From assembly GCA_013180625.2 (NCBI GenBank), contig SNVD02003473.1, positions 118,580-182,579 on the forward strand: a stretch of 64,000 nt of DNA, in the 5' to 3' direction. Shown here piece by piece: positions 34,101-47,444 of this stretch. Below the pieces are notes generated by a model. The model made no database searches. It was given only the letters and a program-made list of their open reading frames with translations, and was not told where the DNA came from. Positions within the stretch are counted from its first letter, which is position 1; each line of letters opens with the position of its first letter. The stretch is from Boswellia sacra. Taxonomy: Eukaryota > Streptophyta > Magnoliopsida > Sapindales > Burseraceae. The translations under genes and the position numbers were made by a program.

Positions 34101-36567
34101 AGTATTGGATTTTGGCTTATGGTTTAGATGTCCGATGATGATAGCAAGAAACATTAATCACATGCAGAATCGGATATAAGAGGCATCATAACTCCAAAAG
34201 GGACATTAAGATGAGGGAAAAATAGATGAAATAGTTGTTAAACATAGTTGGGAGACAAAAATTAGAGTTTGTCTACAATTCAGAACCCAAGTGCGCCTGT
34301 CCTCTAGATCTTTCATCACAACCGTCTCTTTGTCTAAAAATTAAGGTTGTGTACTTATAAACTCATCAACAGGCGTACGCCTATCGGTTAGGGCACAATA
34401 GGCACATGCTTGAGAGACAAGCGTGCACCTGTTGTCGCGAATCCCATATTGATTTTACATCGTTTTACGTGCACGCCCGATGCCTATAAAAGAAAACATC
34501 ATTGTTCATCTAAGGAATCAAAATCCTTTGATTCTCACACCTTTTTGAGTGTTATTAGAGAGTCTAGAGAATAGGATATTTAGAGATATTGAGAGTTTCG
34601 TTGGTGTCTTCTTAAAGGAGTTCTCGGTGTCCGGAGGTGCCCTTTGGATTATTCTAGGGTGCCTGTCAAAGTGAAAATTCTGCTTGTAGTAATGTTAGAA
34701 TCTAGGTAAATCCTGAGGATATCCTATATTTGCTTATGCATGTTCGCTTAGTTGTTTGCTTAGAATCATGTTTATGTTTATGTGGTTGGTATGCTAGAAT
34801 GCATGTCTTTGGCCTATTTATGTTAGAATCATGCCTAGGTTTTATAATGCTTTTGTATGTTTAGAATCACGTTAGGAGTAATATTGTTTATATGCCCTTA
34901 CATGATGATGCTCTTCTTCTTCTTCTTTCTTTGTTCACGAATAATTAATGGTGGACTCACAATTATTGGTTGGGGACCATTGCTTTAAAAATAATTTTAT
35001 TTAATTTAATTGATGTCATGATCCTTTTCTTCTTCCATTTTCTTTCTCTTCTTAATTCATTGAAACATAATGATGGACCCATAATTGATGATGGGGGATT
35101 ATTTTGTCAGTATGAAATATGTTTGTGTTGAATTATGCCTAAATATTTAATAACATGTTAGAATCATGTTAGGTTTAATTTGTTTTGTTTCATTCTTCTT
35201 CTTCTCTTTTTTGATGTTTATATATGAGTAATGGTGGACTCATAATTGATAATAAGGACCATTATTTTGAAATAAACTATGTTTGGAATTATGTTTTCTC
35301 TTCTATTCTGTTTTTCCTCTTCGTATTCATTGATGCATGATGGAGGACTTACAATTGATGGTAAGGGTCTATTATGTCAATATGAGCTATGATTGAGTTA
35401 TGGTGCTGTAGAGGATGCCATGTTTAGAAACATTACTTATGATTGGATTATCTATGTTTGATTATGTATGCACGAATTCTTTTCTTGGATTGTTAGAATT
35501 ATGATTAGGTCTTTTTTCCCTCTCTTCTTGTTCTTTTCTTGATTAATGAGAGTTGATAAGTAATGGCCAACTCATGCTTCTTGTTGAGGAGTCATTACTT
35601 TGATAGTATCTCATTTCTCATGATTGTTTTCATTGCCATATTCATATTATGCTATTCTTGGTTACACTGTATGAAAATGACATGAACATGATAAGACTTG
35701 TTAATATGATGATTAGGTTGCATGTAGGAATTTGTTGATCATTTATCCATGCCATATTCTTTTCTTTGATATTTTTATGAGTTGAAATCATAAATAGTAA
35801 ATGGACTCACAATTGGTGGTGAGGGGTTTATTATTTAATTTGGTTGTGATTCTTTGTTTGCTGTCTTAATTCATGAATGATTGTTTTCATGCCTCTGTTT
35901 AGGCATAACTCAACACAAACATAAAGATAAAACATGTTTATATCCTTTGTTTATGCCATGACTTGTGAATGATTGCTTTTAATGCTTAAATTGTGCTTCT
36001 AAATTCATTCATGTTTTATATTATCATGCTATGAATTAGAGGATATAAGTGGAAGATTTCCACAATTTTTTTATCTTTTTTTATTTTATTTTGCACATTT
36101 ATAAAGATTTGATACACTGTAATCCTTTTACCTAAGTTTTCTGAAATTGTAACTTTGTTCTCGTCCCTCCTTTCTTTGAATGTATAACATGCTCACATTT
36201 CACACGCTAACAAAGATAAAACAAGTTGTGTGTTAAAATGAATTAGGATCAACAAGGTAAACATTAATATAATAAAACATTAGATTTAGCAAACTCAAGT
36301 GGAGGTCGAATTCACATCCAGGCAAGGTTTTATCTCATTCCTAACTTTTGAAACCCGTCTTTAAAGGGGTAAAGGTAGTTTAGGTCTAAAAGTAGGGGAT
36401 TGGACTGCCGTCACTCGCAATTTTTCCATGGTTAGAACATGGGTGACAACTTCATTTCGTTTCTTCAGGCTTGCCTTTGTGGCTTGTTCTATGTTCCTTT
36501 AAGTCCTTTTCGGCTTTGACACAGTATCATGATCGCAATCACTCTGGCGAGATGAAAGCTCCGTTCA
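34101..36567 (+). mobile_element. Large LTR-like insertion (about 2.47 kb)
   Basis: It interrupts the duplicated host segment between AATGATAGCACAC and CACACTTTTTTATTATGG; the host reads nearly uninterrupted at the related 32.97 and 19.6 kb sites. GCACAC is repeated at both edges. It starts TGTAAGTATTGG, has a TATA-like CCTATAAAAG at about 34486, and shows no protein domain. Six diverged motifs of the type AATGGTGGACTCACAATT...GGGGACCATT lie between 34.95 and 35.83 kb. This fits a long solo LTR related to the 4.65-6.28 kb block, but its 3' end is not the usual CA. Confidence 0.55.
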
Positions 36568-37404
36568 CGCACACTTTTTTTATTATGGGCCAACCTATCA
36601 ACCATATAATTTTTTTATTCAAAACCTTCAATAAAAATTAACTAAAATTCCTTAAGAAAAAGAAAAAAAAACTAATAAGACTTTGTTAATAGAGCACTAG
36701 CCAAAAACTTTTCAAATTTTAGTTAAGCTCCATTTGACTTCGAAGTTTTCAGTTTCTATAGCCACTGACTACCGATGCCCTTTTTAGCCATCAAGTCCAT
36801 TTGTCTAAACCATTTCACTTGAACAAATAGTGCAGCTCATGGTAAATTATCTTAAACATATATGCTTAAATTTTTAGCTTTTTTTTTAAATAAAGTTGAC
36901 ATGCTTAGCTGTCACTTAGTTGATTAATATGTATGAAAAGATTGACATTAATTTGTTCCTTACTAAAGTGTTAACTTCTTGAAACTGGAGGTCCTTTATG
37001 CTGCATGCAATTAATGGTAGATTTTTTAGCTTCCTTTTCCATGCTTGTTTCCCATTCATGATTTTTAATATGCATGAACCCTTGTTAATTCTACAAAAAG
37101 AACCTTGTTTACTTCAAATACCTTCTAGCTTTTAGGAGGAAGAAAGAATTGAGGTACGAGAAATTTGATATCACATTCCACATGTTTATTATGTCATGAT
37201 ATTAATAAGGGCAAATGTTATCCTCTTCTAGAAAGCTACACATTATTTTACTTCATTTTATGGGCAATAATGTTTTTAGTTCTGTTAAGCTTAGCTTGGT
37301 TTGCTTCCGTTGACCTGATTTTTGTGCAAGAGAATAGATGTTAATTAGTTAGTTGGAAATTTATTGACTTTGAGAAACTAGTTAGTTGTTCTATTTCTTC
37401 CAAT
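36568..37404. other. Duplicated segment and FAN1 upstream sequence
   Basis: 36.58-36.70 kb matches 19.60-19.70 kb (AATAAAAATTA.TAAAAT, AAGAAAAAGAAAA). 37.2 kb (ATGTTATCCTC.TCTAGAAA) recurs at 47.82 kb before the second FAN1 scrap. No exon is recognised. Confidence 0.55.
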
Positions 37405-38330
37405 ATGTTGGGATGTTTGGCTACTGAAAGGATCTTATATCCTTATCAGAGGTACCATTATGTTGTAAATTTATTGAAATGGTTACTTAATCATTTTACT
37501 TGTGATGGAAGAAGAGTATATTGGACACTGAGGTTGTCAATTGATTTGGAGCACATGGGCTATCCTAATGAGAGTCTGTCAATTGCTAAAGATAGCTTGC
37601 TGGATCAATGTGTGGTGCTTGTTCAAGAGTGGCATTGTAGAGGAGAGTATTGTGCTCAAGAAAACCACCAAGTTGAAAACTCCTAGTTTAAATTCAAAAT
37701 GTTTGGCTCTAGGCATTTTGAGATTGAGATGTTTCTTCAACTTTTAAATCAACATGTTGTTTATGGTATATTATTCCCTACTAGATCGATGCTAAATGAA
37801 TACTGATTTCCCAATTGCGACTTGGTTTTTCAGGTAAATAAATTAGGTTCATACTCCAGGGAGACCTTTAAATTGTGAAACTAGTGCAAAAAATAGGTTC
37901 TATGTTGAAGATGGTGAACAATGTGGAGTTAAATAGCTTGTATTACAGTATTATGCTATGTAAGGAGGATGACAAGGTATTCATACAAAGAGTGGCATTT
38001 GGTTGACTATTTTTAGCCGTCTCATGTGGGATATTTTGTTTTATGATATACCTGATGTTCTTTGCACCATATTTCAGGTATAGTTTTCTGTGTAAGCTTC
38101 CAAGTTCTCTTTTCCTCTCTCTCTTTCTCACTTTTTGTTACTCAATCAAACACACACACAAACATAAACACACATACATTTACATCCTTCACATTAATGT
38201 TTGAGCACTTGGTTCCAAAGTCTAAACCACATATTTAAAAGGAAAGTGGATAGAAGTCGAGAAAAAGTTAAAGGAACGTTTATAATCTTTGCATAACTTT
38301 ACTTTCACACCAAAAGTTAAGTGGAAGAAA

Positions 38331-38888
38331 TGTCAGGATATTGGCTAAATAAAAAGATATTCCTAAAGTCTTGATAAGGATAAAAATCCTATTATAAGAG
38401 TTCTAATTAAGTAAATTAGGAAATAAAGAATCCTATTGGAAATAGGAAAATCTTACTTCAACTAAGAAAGTAAGACTAATCATATTTTAAATATGAGAGT
38501 TTTACTAGGAAAGGAAGATAATTCCTATTACTAAAAGGAAAATGTAAAGGTCAAACTTGGAAGCCTATATAAAGGATAATATTCCTTGGTTACAAGTGCA
38601 CCTCTTGAAGCAATATCAAGTTTAGCTCTAGGTAAACTCCTCCTAATAAGGTTATTAAAATTCCTCTTGGAGGTGTGAGTAAGTGAAATAGCTTGGAAAG
38701 AGAGGGTGCATTAGGATTATTAGGAGAGAGTTCAAAGTCTATATAATTATAACAATTTTTCATATAGTGAAGTTTTGTCTCTGACAGCCTGTGGTTTTTC
38801 TCTGGTTTTAGAGTTTTCTAGGCAAAATTCCTTGCGTTTCTATTATTCTTTTTCTTATTACTCTATTGTTCGCCTTGGTTTCATAACA
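38331..38888 (+). repeat. 5' LTR of the FAN1-intron copia element
   Basis: 558 bp, TG...CA ends. Homologous to 39815-39993 plus 41666-42024. Confidence 0.88.
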
Positions 38889-39154
38889 AGCGGTATTAGA
38901 GCTAAAGTTCATGATGGAGCACTGAAGGTTTGGCTTAAGTTCTTGATAGTGCATTGGAGTTTTGGTGTGATAATTGAATAGTTATGGTTTTATTTTTTCA
39001 AAGAATTGTTGTCTAAGGAGGCTAGGTTTTAAGTGGGACTACTTGTAAACCCTCCACTCTTTCCTAGAAGCTTACTTAGGGAGTAATATTCATCTATAGG
39101 AAATTCACCGAGATTAGAATTGCATCAAGAGTAATACTAGAAGTGCAAAACAAA

Positions 39155-39331
39155 ATGTCTACTTTCAAGGCTGATATAGAGAAATTTGATGGAAGAATGA
39201 ATTTTGGATCATGGCAAGTACAAGCCAAGGATATTTTGATTCAAAATGGCTTATACAAGTTTTTGAAGGGAAAACCAACCCCTGATTCAAGTAGCATTAC
39301 TGGTGAATCTAGCAAATCCGAGAAGAAGTAA
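39155..39331 (+). pseudogene. Truncated copia gag
   Basis: ATG at 39155 opens MSTFKADIEKFDGRMNFGSW, the usual copia gag N-terminus (EKFxGxNFxxW), then QVQAKDILIQNGLYKFLKGK and a stop at 39331. About 58 codons of a normally 200+ residue domain are left. It has no zinc knuckle. The downstream ~480 bp to the 3' LTR is non-coding and related to the inverted remnant at 7.3 kb. Confidence 0.82.
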
Positions 39332-40486
39332 GCAGTCCACTCGAGCCGTGGACACTCTAGGCACCTTAAAAGAAATTCTTTAATTGGTAGAGCAGATTCA
39401 TAGCTCCAAAGGTAATACTAAAGGTTAAACTAACAGTGTGTCTCTCAATGTTATGGGAGAAGATCATGTTCTCTAAGAAGGATATGTACATCCTTATGAC
39501 ATTTCGCTTGGTGTCGTGAATGAGGATGTGTTACTACTAGTGGGTCCACAAGTTTATACACAGGCATTAGTTTGACCTTCATGTAGGGTGTGTGACAGAA
39601 GGTAAATCAGTAGTTGAGGAACTCCCAAAAAAGCATGGAGGTTGTACCATAAGTTTTCAGCAGGTTTTTTTACATGTGGTCAAGGTAAAATCTTAGAATG
39701 GATTTATTTTAAGTAGGTATACTCTTTACAGTAGAGTATGGTAATTCTCTAGTTTAAGGATTACGATTATTGGTAAGAGACAATGCTAAAGTTTTATTTA
39801 GCCAAGGTTGAGATTGTTAGGATATTGGCTAAATAAAATAATATTTTTAAAATTCCTAAAAGATATTCTTAGAGTCTTGATAAGGATAACAATCCTATTA
39901 GGAGAGTTCCACGTAAATTAGGAAATGAAGAATCCTGTTGGAAATAAGAGAAATCTACTTCAATTAAGAAAGTAAGACTAATCATATTTTAAAGGAAAAT
40001 TTTCACAAATGACCTTATATTTTGGCCTGCTATCACAAATGACCTCGAATTTTTAAAAATAGACCAAAATGACCCTACTATTTACTCATATGTTAAATGG
40101 AGTGATGTCAAAGGTATATTGGTAATTTTAATTAAATATTCAAAGTTAATTAAAAAAGAAACAAAAAAAAATCAAATCACCCTTAAAATAAATCAAATCA
40201 CAAACAACACCCAAAAAAAATTTACCACCAGTAACCCCAAAACTACACCTCCACCCCTCCACCACCATTGAATCTAAAACCATCAACCCTAAAATCAAAC
40301 CTCTATCCTAAATCCCAGCCAAAAAATCCAACAATACACCACTACCATCGCCACCCCGAATCCTAGCCCAACACCATTATCACCCCAAACAGCCACACCC
40401 TAATACATCTCAAATCTTTTAACCAAAAATAAATAAAAAGTCAGTCAAAAAAATTAACAAAGAATAGGTTGAAAAAGTTGAAAAAC

Positions 40487-40696
40487 CTACTCCACCAAGA
40501 AGTATTCACAAAACTTCAAACTTGGTGCTAGCACTTGCCTCTCCCAAACATTCCTCCATTCCTCTTGATCACAACTTGTCAGTAATGACTTAGACGTCGT
40601 TGTTTCATCCAGTCTCCATAGGTCTATCCACCAGATTGACTTGCAAGCCACTGTTAGATTGCCACTCGCCATCACCACCCACCGTCTCAAGTCCAT
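40487..40696 (-). CDS. Unrecognised open frame inside the Pack-MULE
   Basis: An ATG-initiated frame of 69 residues (MDLRRWVVMASGNLTVACKS at its start) with no recognisable domain. It may be part of a captured gene, because its codons are more balanced than the AT-rich flanks, or it may be chance. Confidence 0.25.
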   Translation of the reverse strand: MDLRRWVVMASGNLTVACKSIWWIDLWRLDETTTSKSLLTSCDQEEWRNVWERQVLAPSLKFCEYFLVE

Positions 40697-41138
40697 CTCT
40701 GCAAGTCACCCCCCACGTTACTCACAATCCAATCTCTCTCCCTCGCCTTCTCAAGATGGGTTTGCATTTGAGATGATATGTGTTTTGCCTTTTTGCATTG
40801 TTTTGAATGGACCTAGTTAAGATTTGTTGTTATTTTTGGCAAAATTTGCTTGAGATTTGGGAAAGGTAGAGTCAAGAATGGTTGGTTGGTTTGATCTAAT
40901 GTTGGTATTCCACATGTGAAAATATTGTAATGCTAGTGCTGCTTTTGAGAAATTGCTGCTTAATGATCTGTATTAATTCTTATTAATTTGGTAATATTAT
41001 GAGAAGTCAGCTTTTGGACGAAATGGGTTTGCTTGAAGCATTTGGAAATTTATTTAATCTTTATGAAACTAATAAAAGATATGTTTTTGAATTCATTTCT
41101 CTCGCATGCTTTGCGAGCCTTTTGTCCTAAGTGATTAA

Positions 41139-41313
<175 letters not shown>

Positions 41314-41384
41314 CCTTTTAGGTGTTTTCTTCAAATCAATATTATGATGAATAATAAAATTTGTGAAAGTTAAATGCAAGCGAG

Positions 41385-41465
41385 AGTTGGCGTAATGGTT
41401 GTGGTGAAAATGCGTACATTAATGTACTAAGTTTGAATCACCATGAGGTAGAAGGCTTTTTCTCC
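41385..41465 (+). mobile_element. Possible tRNA-derived SINE-like sequence
   Basis: TTGGCGTAATGGTTGTGG resembles a Pol III A box, and about 35 bases later AGTTTGAATCACC resembles a B box, in the tRNA-like spacing of plant SINE heads. A T-rich stretch follows. No matching tail or target duplication was defined. Confidence 0.4.
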
Positions 41466-42959
41466 CCTTACAATCAATATTTTAAAGGGCATTAAAGTCA
41501 TTTCAACCTCATTCCATCAAGTTGATGGAGTTAGGGTAAATATAAGGTCATTTGTGAAATTTTACCAAATGTGGGCGTCATTTCTATTAATTTTTAAAAA
41601 GGTGAAATCATTTGTGATATGACACCAAAATATAGGGTCATTTGTGAAATTTTTTCAATTTTAAATAGGAGAGTTTTGCTAAGAAAGAAAGAGGATACCT
41701 ATGACTGAAATGAAAAGGATTCTTATTACTAAAAGTGAAGACTTGGAAGCCTATATAAAATATCATATTCTTTGATTACAAATGCACCACTTAAAGCAAT
41801 CTCAAGTGTAGCTCTAAGTAAAATCCTCTCTAGTGATGATTAAAATTCCTCTTGGAGGTGTAAGTAAGTGAAATTGCTTTGATTATAACAATTTTTTATA
41901 GAGTGAAGTTTTGTCTCTGACAGGTCATGGTTTTTCTCCGGTTTTGGAGTTTTCCATATAAAAATCATTGTGTTGTTATCATTCTTGTTCTTCTTTCTCT
42001 ATTGTTTGTCTTGGGTTCATAACAGGAAACACATGATATAAATTATAAATGGATGTTGTAGAATTGTGCGCTCTGTGGTTCATTTCAGTGCTCTTCTCTT
42101 TCGACTAACATAGAATAGCAGAGAAATAGTAACGGTTCTTTTCTCCCCTACATATGTGGTGTATTTGGTGAATATAAGAAAATGCGAGATTAAATTATTT
42201 GTCGGATTATAATAATTGGTATTGCCGCATGGGATTTGATAACTCCCTAGGTTCATAACCAATCCTCTCTAGTCCAATGCAACCATAAAAATTTAATCCG
42301 ATCTCATCCTATGAACTAAATATGGCCTTGCTACACAATTAGAATTCCCAAACTTATATGTGCGCGTTTAATGTGCATGTTTTTACGTCTGTTCTTGTCA
42401 TTGATCACTTCATCTGATTAATTAACCTATAACAAGTGAAGCACCAACTTAAAAGAAGCAGTAAAAAGTTCTGAGTGGTTTCCAATTTTTGAGGCATAAA
42501 CTCCTGACTTCGGGGAGGAGAATTATGACATCAATCAATGATCTGAGCAACATAGTCATTTTCTTAAAAAAAAAGCGCCCATATTAGTCTTCATGCGCAT
42601 CTTTTGCAGACTGCTCCCTTTGATTTGGCTACAGACACTTATAGAATCTCTGCCACAAAATGCTTATAATGGTATGGCTGAGGAGATCCTCATCGCAACA
42701 TGGGAATCACATGTGGGAACGGCTTGTCAAGGGGTTACTTGGGACCGGCATTCCCTCTCTAAGCTTCGAGCAGCTGTTATTGGTGGCCCATTTATCCTCA
42801 TTGCTCCGACATCTTACTCAAGATTACCGGGCCTGGTCAAGTGGAATGCCAGATTTGTTCTTATGGGGTTTGCATGGAGAATACAGACGTGAAGCCAAAC
42901 TTGTTGAAGACAAAGGCCCTAGGGGTCGACTCTCTGAACAACAAGTAATTTTCTTCGTA

Positions 42960-44040
42960 AACATTGTCAACAAGTAATACATAGGTTGCCTATCGAGTTA
43001 CTTTGTCAACTTCTTTTCAAGTATCTATAGAAGAAAGAAAGCACAAGCCAGCCACCTCCACTTGGAGATTTCAAGGTTTTAGCTTGTTGGGAATCTCCGG
43101 TTGACACTGCAAGCCAGCGTTACTAATTTTCTTCAAAGTTGATATTTAATTCCTGAGGTTTGTTCCCTTTCAGTTTATGAATTAACGTCTAGAATTTTGA
43201 CATGAATAATTCATTCACCTAGTCAAAAGTTGTCAAAAAGTAGAGTTTTTACACCACTCTTAGCTTGAATTAATGCACATAAGAATAACAAATTTATGCA
43301 TGACCGCTATTGTATAATACATCTTACCGTGTCATTCACACCATATCAACCTGAGAGCCTAATTCAATATGGACCGATTAGCTCCTGATATTTATTAGAT
43401 GTCCTAGCACAATTTTTCTGCTCTAGTGTAAAACAGCATAATGGAATTGTAATGTGTAATCATCTTTCTGTTATTATGTCGATTATGAATTCTCAAAGTA
43501 CAGATTCCATATTGATATTTGTGTTCTTTGCTTTCGTTAGTCATAATAGTTGAGTTATATAATTGGGTAATTTAGAAAAATGCTCACATCATCTAAACAT
43601 GATAGTATTTTACCATCTTCAGGTTTTTCTTTTAAGAAATATATGCATTGTCTTGTTGAAACCGAGTTTGCTGCTCATAATTATTCTCAGTTATTGTGTG
43701 TTCATTCAGAACTCTAAAATTATTCAAATATAAAAGGAATCCTAAATCTCTTTAGTCCTTCATAGTTTGTTCCTAATATGATCCAATTAGTATAATCATG
43801 CGTGCACCACATTATGGACATCCGAATTAGACCAATAAATCATTACCCTTCAAAGACAGTAGAACAATGTAAGAGTAAAGAAACAAATCAGGATAAAGAA
43901 ATTAACATAACAATAATATATAGACATGAGGTTTTATATAGCTAGCGAAAGAAAAACATTGTAAAGTAGGCTTTAAGAAATTACAAGAACCAGCGTAATT
44001 TAACGTGACTACTGCTTCACCTTGACCATCAGTAATTTTA
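42960..44040. other. FAN1 3' flank and DUF247 3' region
   Basis: 43.14-43.65 kb (TTCCTGAGGTTTGTTCC, GCTCCTGATATTTATTAGAT, GCTCACATCATCTAAACATG) matches 24.1-24.65 kb and, in its last part, 48.38-48.50 kb. 43.9-44.04 kb is the probable 3'UTR of the DUF247 gene. Confidence 0.55.
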
Positions 44041-45285
44041 TTAGCTGAAATAAGCAAGAACTGAGAAAACAGTTTGTGCCAAGGTAAGCAGAAGCAACAA
44101 AATAGCGGCAAGCAGGGAAATTAATGCCCAAGGAGTGTTGAAATATCTGTGCCTCAAGTTGGCCATCCATTTGTTGCAACGCCTACTATAATGCTTGTTC
44201 ACTTCGTTGAATAATTTTGAGTAGGAGAAATTCCCGCTGAAAGTGATATTGTCACGAAGTTTGTTGAACAAGTCTGGAAGTTTTTTTTCATCACCTAACC
44301 AACTATCAATAATTCCACTCTCGCAGAGTAATTCCACATCCTTTCCTGTGTTGATGAGGCAGTCCATGAATCTCACATAATCAGCAACGTACAGATGTTC
44401 GCCCCCAAGGAACTCTTCATAGGCAATGAGATTTCGGAAGAAACAATCGGTCCTATCATCAATCGTCAAGGTTGGGATTTTGAGAACACCATTTTGAAAC
44501 TTTACATTGAACAACTGACCAGCTTCCTTCTTCTTGAACTTGATTCCAGCCTCTTTAAGCCTTGTGGCAGAAGGTATGAATTCCCATTCCTCCTCAATTT
44601 CCAGAGAAGGAGGTCGCCAAGCATTATGTAATAATCCCAGTAAATGCCTGCTTGTTCGGATGGATTCATGATTATCTAGTGCTTGGCGATGTAATCGATT
44701 CCCTGCTGGTAACACATAATGAATTAGATCAGAAATCATTTTTATGAAATCGTTGAAATTTTGGTTTGGCATCTTAGTCATGTCAAAGAACTCAAGAAGA
44801 ACAGGGAAGGGAAGTTGATTTTCAACTAATAATAGATCACTGAACACAGCTTCATCGACGCACTTCGCGTCAAAAATAGGGTTGTTACTCCTATTCAACA
44901 ACTTGCTAATTAGTTCAAAAATGAAGCAACTATCAAAGAGCATCATCTCCACAAATTCATCGAATTGAATATGACTTAGATCTTCGGCATAGAAAGTACG
45001 AGCTCGTCCTTCCATTGACCTCATGACCTGGACATATCTTTCCAGGTTATCTTCCCCTGTTCGTTGGAGAAGCATTTTGAGAGAGTGCAGTTTGTGCTCT
45101 TCCATTCCCTTTAAGTGATTATTATTGTGACGATGATAAGGACCAATTGCAACCATCTGTGGTTCATATGCCTCTTTATTCACATCGCGTAGAGGTCTAG
45201 GCACTCTAAATATGGAACGATCTGACGATCTAGCTGGATGAGCATCAAGCTTTTCGCGAATTTGGATACATAAATGATCACCCAT
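44041..45285 (-). CDS. DUF247 (UPF0481-type) protein
   Basis: An intact 414-residue frame opens MGDHLCIQIREKLDAHPARS with ATG at 45285. It carries the family pattern IFRVPRPLRDVNKEAYEPQM, VAIGPYHR, LKGMEEHKLHSLKMLL, the central FVEMMLFDSCFIFELI, LLLVENQLPFPVLLEFF, then GIKFKK...FNVKFQNGVLKIPTL, RNLIAYEEF and YVRFMDCLINTGKDVELLCE. It ends with a single C-terminal membrane segment, ALISLLAAILLLLLTLAQTV. DUF247 proteins are plant-specific, about 400-550 residues, usually one exon, and membrane-anchored; members act in grass self-incompatibility and some in stress responses, but most are unknown. A GTAAGT donor at 46059 and an AG acceptor at 45301-45300 suggest a ~760-bp 5'UTR intron. No disabling change is seen. 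Confidence 0.93.
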   Translation of the reverse strand: MGDHLCIQIREKLDAHPARSSDRSIFRVPRPLRDVNKEAYEPQMVAIGPYHRHNNNHLKGMEEHKLHSLKMLLQRTGEDNLERYVQVMRSMEGRARTFYAEDLSHIQFDEFVEMMLFDSCFIFELISKLLNRSNNPIFDAKCVDEAVFSDLLLVENQLPFPVLLEFFDMTKMPNQNFNDFIKMISDLIHYVLPAGNRLHRQALDNHESIRTSRHLLGLLHNAWRPPSLEIEEEWEFIPSATRLKEAGIKFKKKEAGQLFNVKFQNGVLKIPTLTIDDRTDCFFRNLIAYEEFLGGEHLYVADYVRFMDCLINTGKDVELLCESGIIDSWLGDEKKLPDLFNKLRDNITFSGNFSYSKLFNEVNKHYSRRCNKWMANLRHRYFNTPWALISLLAAILLLLLTLAQTVFSVLAYFS

Positions 45286-45299
45286 CAGCTTCTCTTATG

Positions 45300-46059
45300 C
45301 TATTACATTATATATAAAACCAAGAATATAATCAGTGTTAAATCCTTATAATATTCTTAAAGAAAATAAGGTCAATATAATTTTAAAAGCGAATATAAAA
45401 TCCATAAGAATGGATAGAGTAATTTAATAGACCTAGAAACATGTAAAATCCTGAAATTTTATTGATGCAATTAGACGTCTTTTAAAATTAAAATTAAAAA
45501 AATAAAATAAAAATTTGAATAGGTCAGAGTTTAATTTAAATCTAAATGAATTTAAATACCAAATTTTACATGTTATGTTTATTTTATTTAATTTTCTTAA
45601 TAACTAACAATAAAGTCTTAGATTATTTTACTCTCGCATATAGAAACTTAACATCTAAAAGCTCTTAAATTAATTTCAGAGATATATTATCATCTTAAAT
45701 GTTATATATGTCTTATATTTTACATTTTATGGAAAGATTTGTAGTAATTAATTTAAACAACTAATATCTCGTTATAAAAAAATTACAAAGAAAAATTTTA
45801 AAAACATATAATTGACTATGTAGGTTTATAACTTCAAATTAATACTAAGAATGTTAAATAATAGTAGTAAAAATTATTAATTAAGACCTAACAAAATAAA
45901 GATATGTTAGGGAGTTAAATTAAAAGAAAATATTAAGATCTACATTAAAATGAAAGCCAATAAATTTTGATTTCATATCAAGATTCATTGTACGAATTGT
46001 GATGTTATTAAATATATTAACAATTAAATATTAAACACTGAAAACATTAGAGAACTTAC
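45300..46059 (-). other. Probable 5'UTR intron of the DUF247 gene
   Basis: The minus-strand donor GTAAGTTC at 46059 and acceptor ATAG ending at 45300 bracket AT-rich sequence without ORFs. The exon upstream (46060 to about 46190) would hold the 5'UTR. The acceptor lies only 14 bases before the ATG. Confidence 0.55.
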
Positions 46060-46190
46060 TTGTTTGAAGGCAGTACTCTTTGCACGATTACTTGAACTAA
46101 GATCTTCCCAACAAATTAGATGATTTATTGAAAGAAAATGTCACCAAAAAGTACTGCCAAGGATGCTATAATATTCATATTGTCTTTAAG

Positions 46191-47440
46191 GAGAAAATAA
46201 GAAAAAGTAAAGCAAAGGGAATTGCGTGCTTGGACCTTTCAATGACTTGTATACAGTTTAACTAATTGAAATGATAGGAGACGTGAATCCTTTTATTTAA
46301 ATAATCCTTTCTCAACTTCTTTTCTAAATAATCCATTGTTCTAGAAATAGTTTCGCTGAAACCTTTTCTTTTTAACTCGGCCATTTCTCAACTTTTTGGA
46401 CTGGGAACTTTGCTTGCAATGTTTGCTAAGAATGTGAATAAAGTTATAAAAGAAATTAACTAATAATTTAAGTTGTTAATGAGACAAAGCACCACGGAGA
46501 ATAAATCATGCTTGAAGATCACAACTCCTACTCAAGACACACGATGTAATTATCGAAAGCTCGCAACTGTACGAGAGCAAAACAAACAGCACAAAAAAAA
46601 AAAGTAGGTTATAATAGCCTTCTGTGTATGTTTTCAATTAAGTTAATCCAATTTTGAAGTGCGGATTTTTAAACCACTTCAACGGCCCCTTAATATGGAT
46701 AGATCTATAATCCTGATACGAGATACAATAACTACAGAGGTGTAAACTTCACCTAGGTGGTAAAAATGTTTTCTTTAATATACAGTTGCTAATAAATAAA
46801 TAAAATAATGTAATTAAATGTATATTTTTTTTAAATAACATATAATGCTATTTAATAATATTACATAACATAATACATTACATAAACTTATAATATTAAA
46901 AAATAATTTATGATAAAACTATTCAATAACGTTACATAACATTGCACACTACTTTAGGTTGGAGTCGAGCGCATCGATAGACCTGATGCATTGAACTAAA
47001 TTCTAATTTAATCGATAAACTATTTTTGGCGGGCCAACTTATAGGCCTAAGCTAAAGGCTCTAGCATGACCCACCTCTATACTAGGCCTTTAGCCTAGCT
47101 TATCATATAGCTTTTGGGCTCGTGCCTTTTCAAGCCTGGTCCAGCACATTGCTTATCGTGATTCCCAGATCTATAAGATTGGTTACTCTACAATCTACAT
47201 GGCTACTCATGGGAGGCCGAAAACCAACATGAGCTAGGTAGTTAATGTAGCTAGCTTTGAAATTCCGGTTTGCAGCCCCTTCGTAGTCAGTATTATCGGA
47301 CCGCACGACTCGAATTGTCCATACATATCAACTCCGCCTAGCTAGTCCAACGGGATTATCTAAACGATAGGGCCATCTCGAATATTCCAATGTAATGTAC
47401 ATCCGGATCCCTGTTTAGCTTTCAAATTTTAATAGCCACT
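46191..47440. other. Intergenic, AT-rich, with an inverted-repeat patch
   Basis: DUF247 promoter region at the left, then AT-rich sequence. 47.03-47.12 kb has an inverted pair, TAGGCCTAAGCTAAAGG and CCTTTAGCCTAGCTTA, likely part of a degraded small transposon. Nothing coding. Confidence 0.4.
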
Positions 47441-47444
47441 TATA

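Noticed and set aside
44395..44631. 78-residue plus-strand open frame in the DUF247 region
   Set aside because: It is antisense to the intact DUF247 coding sequence and has no independent support.
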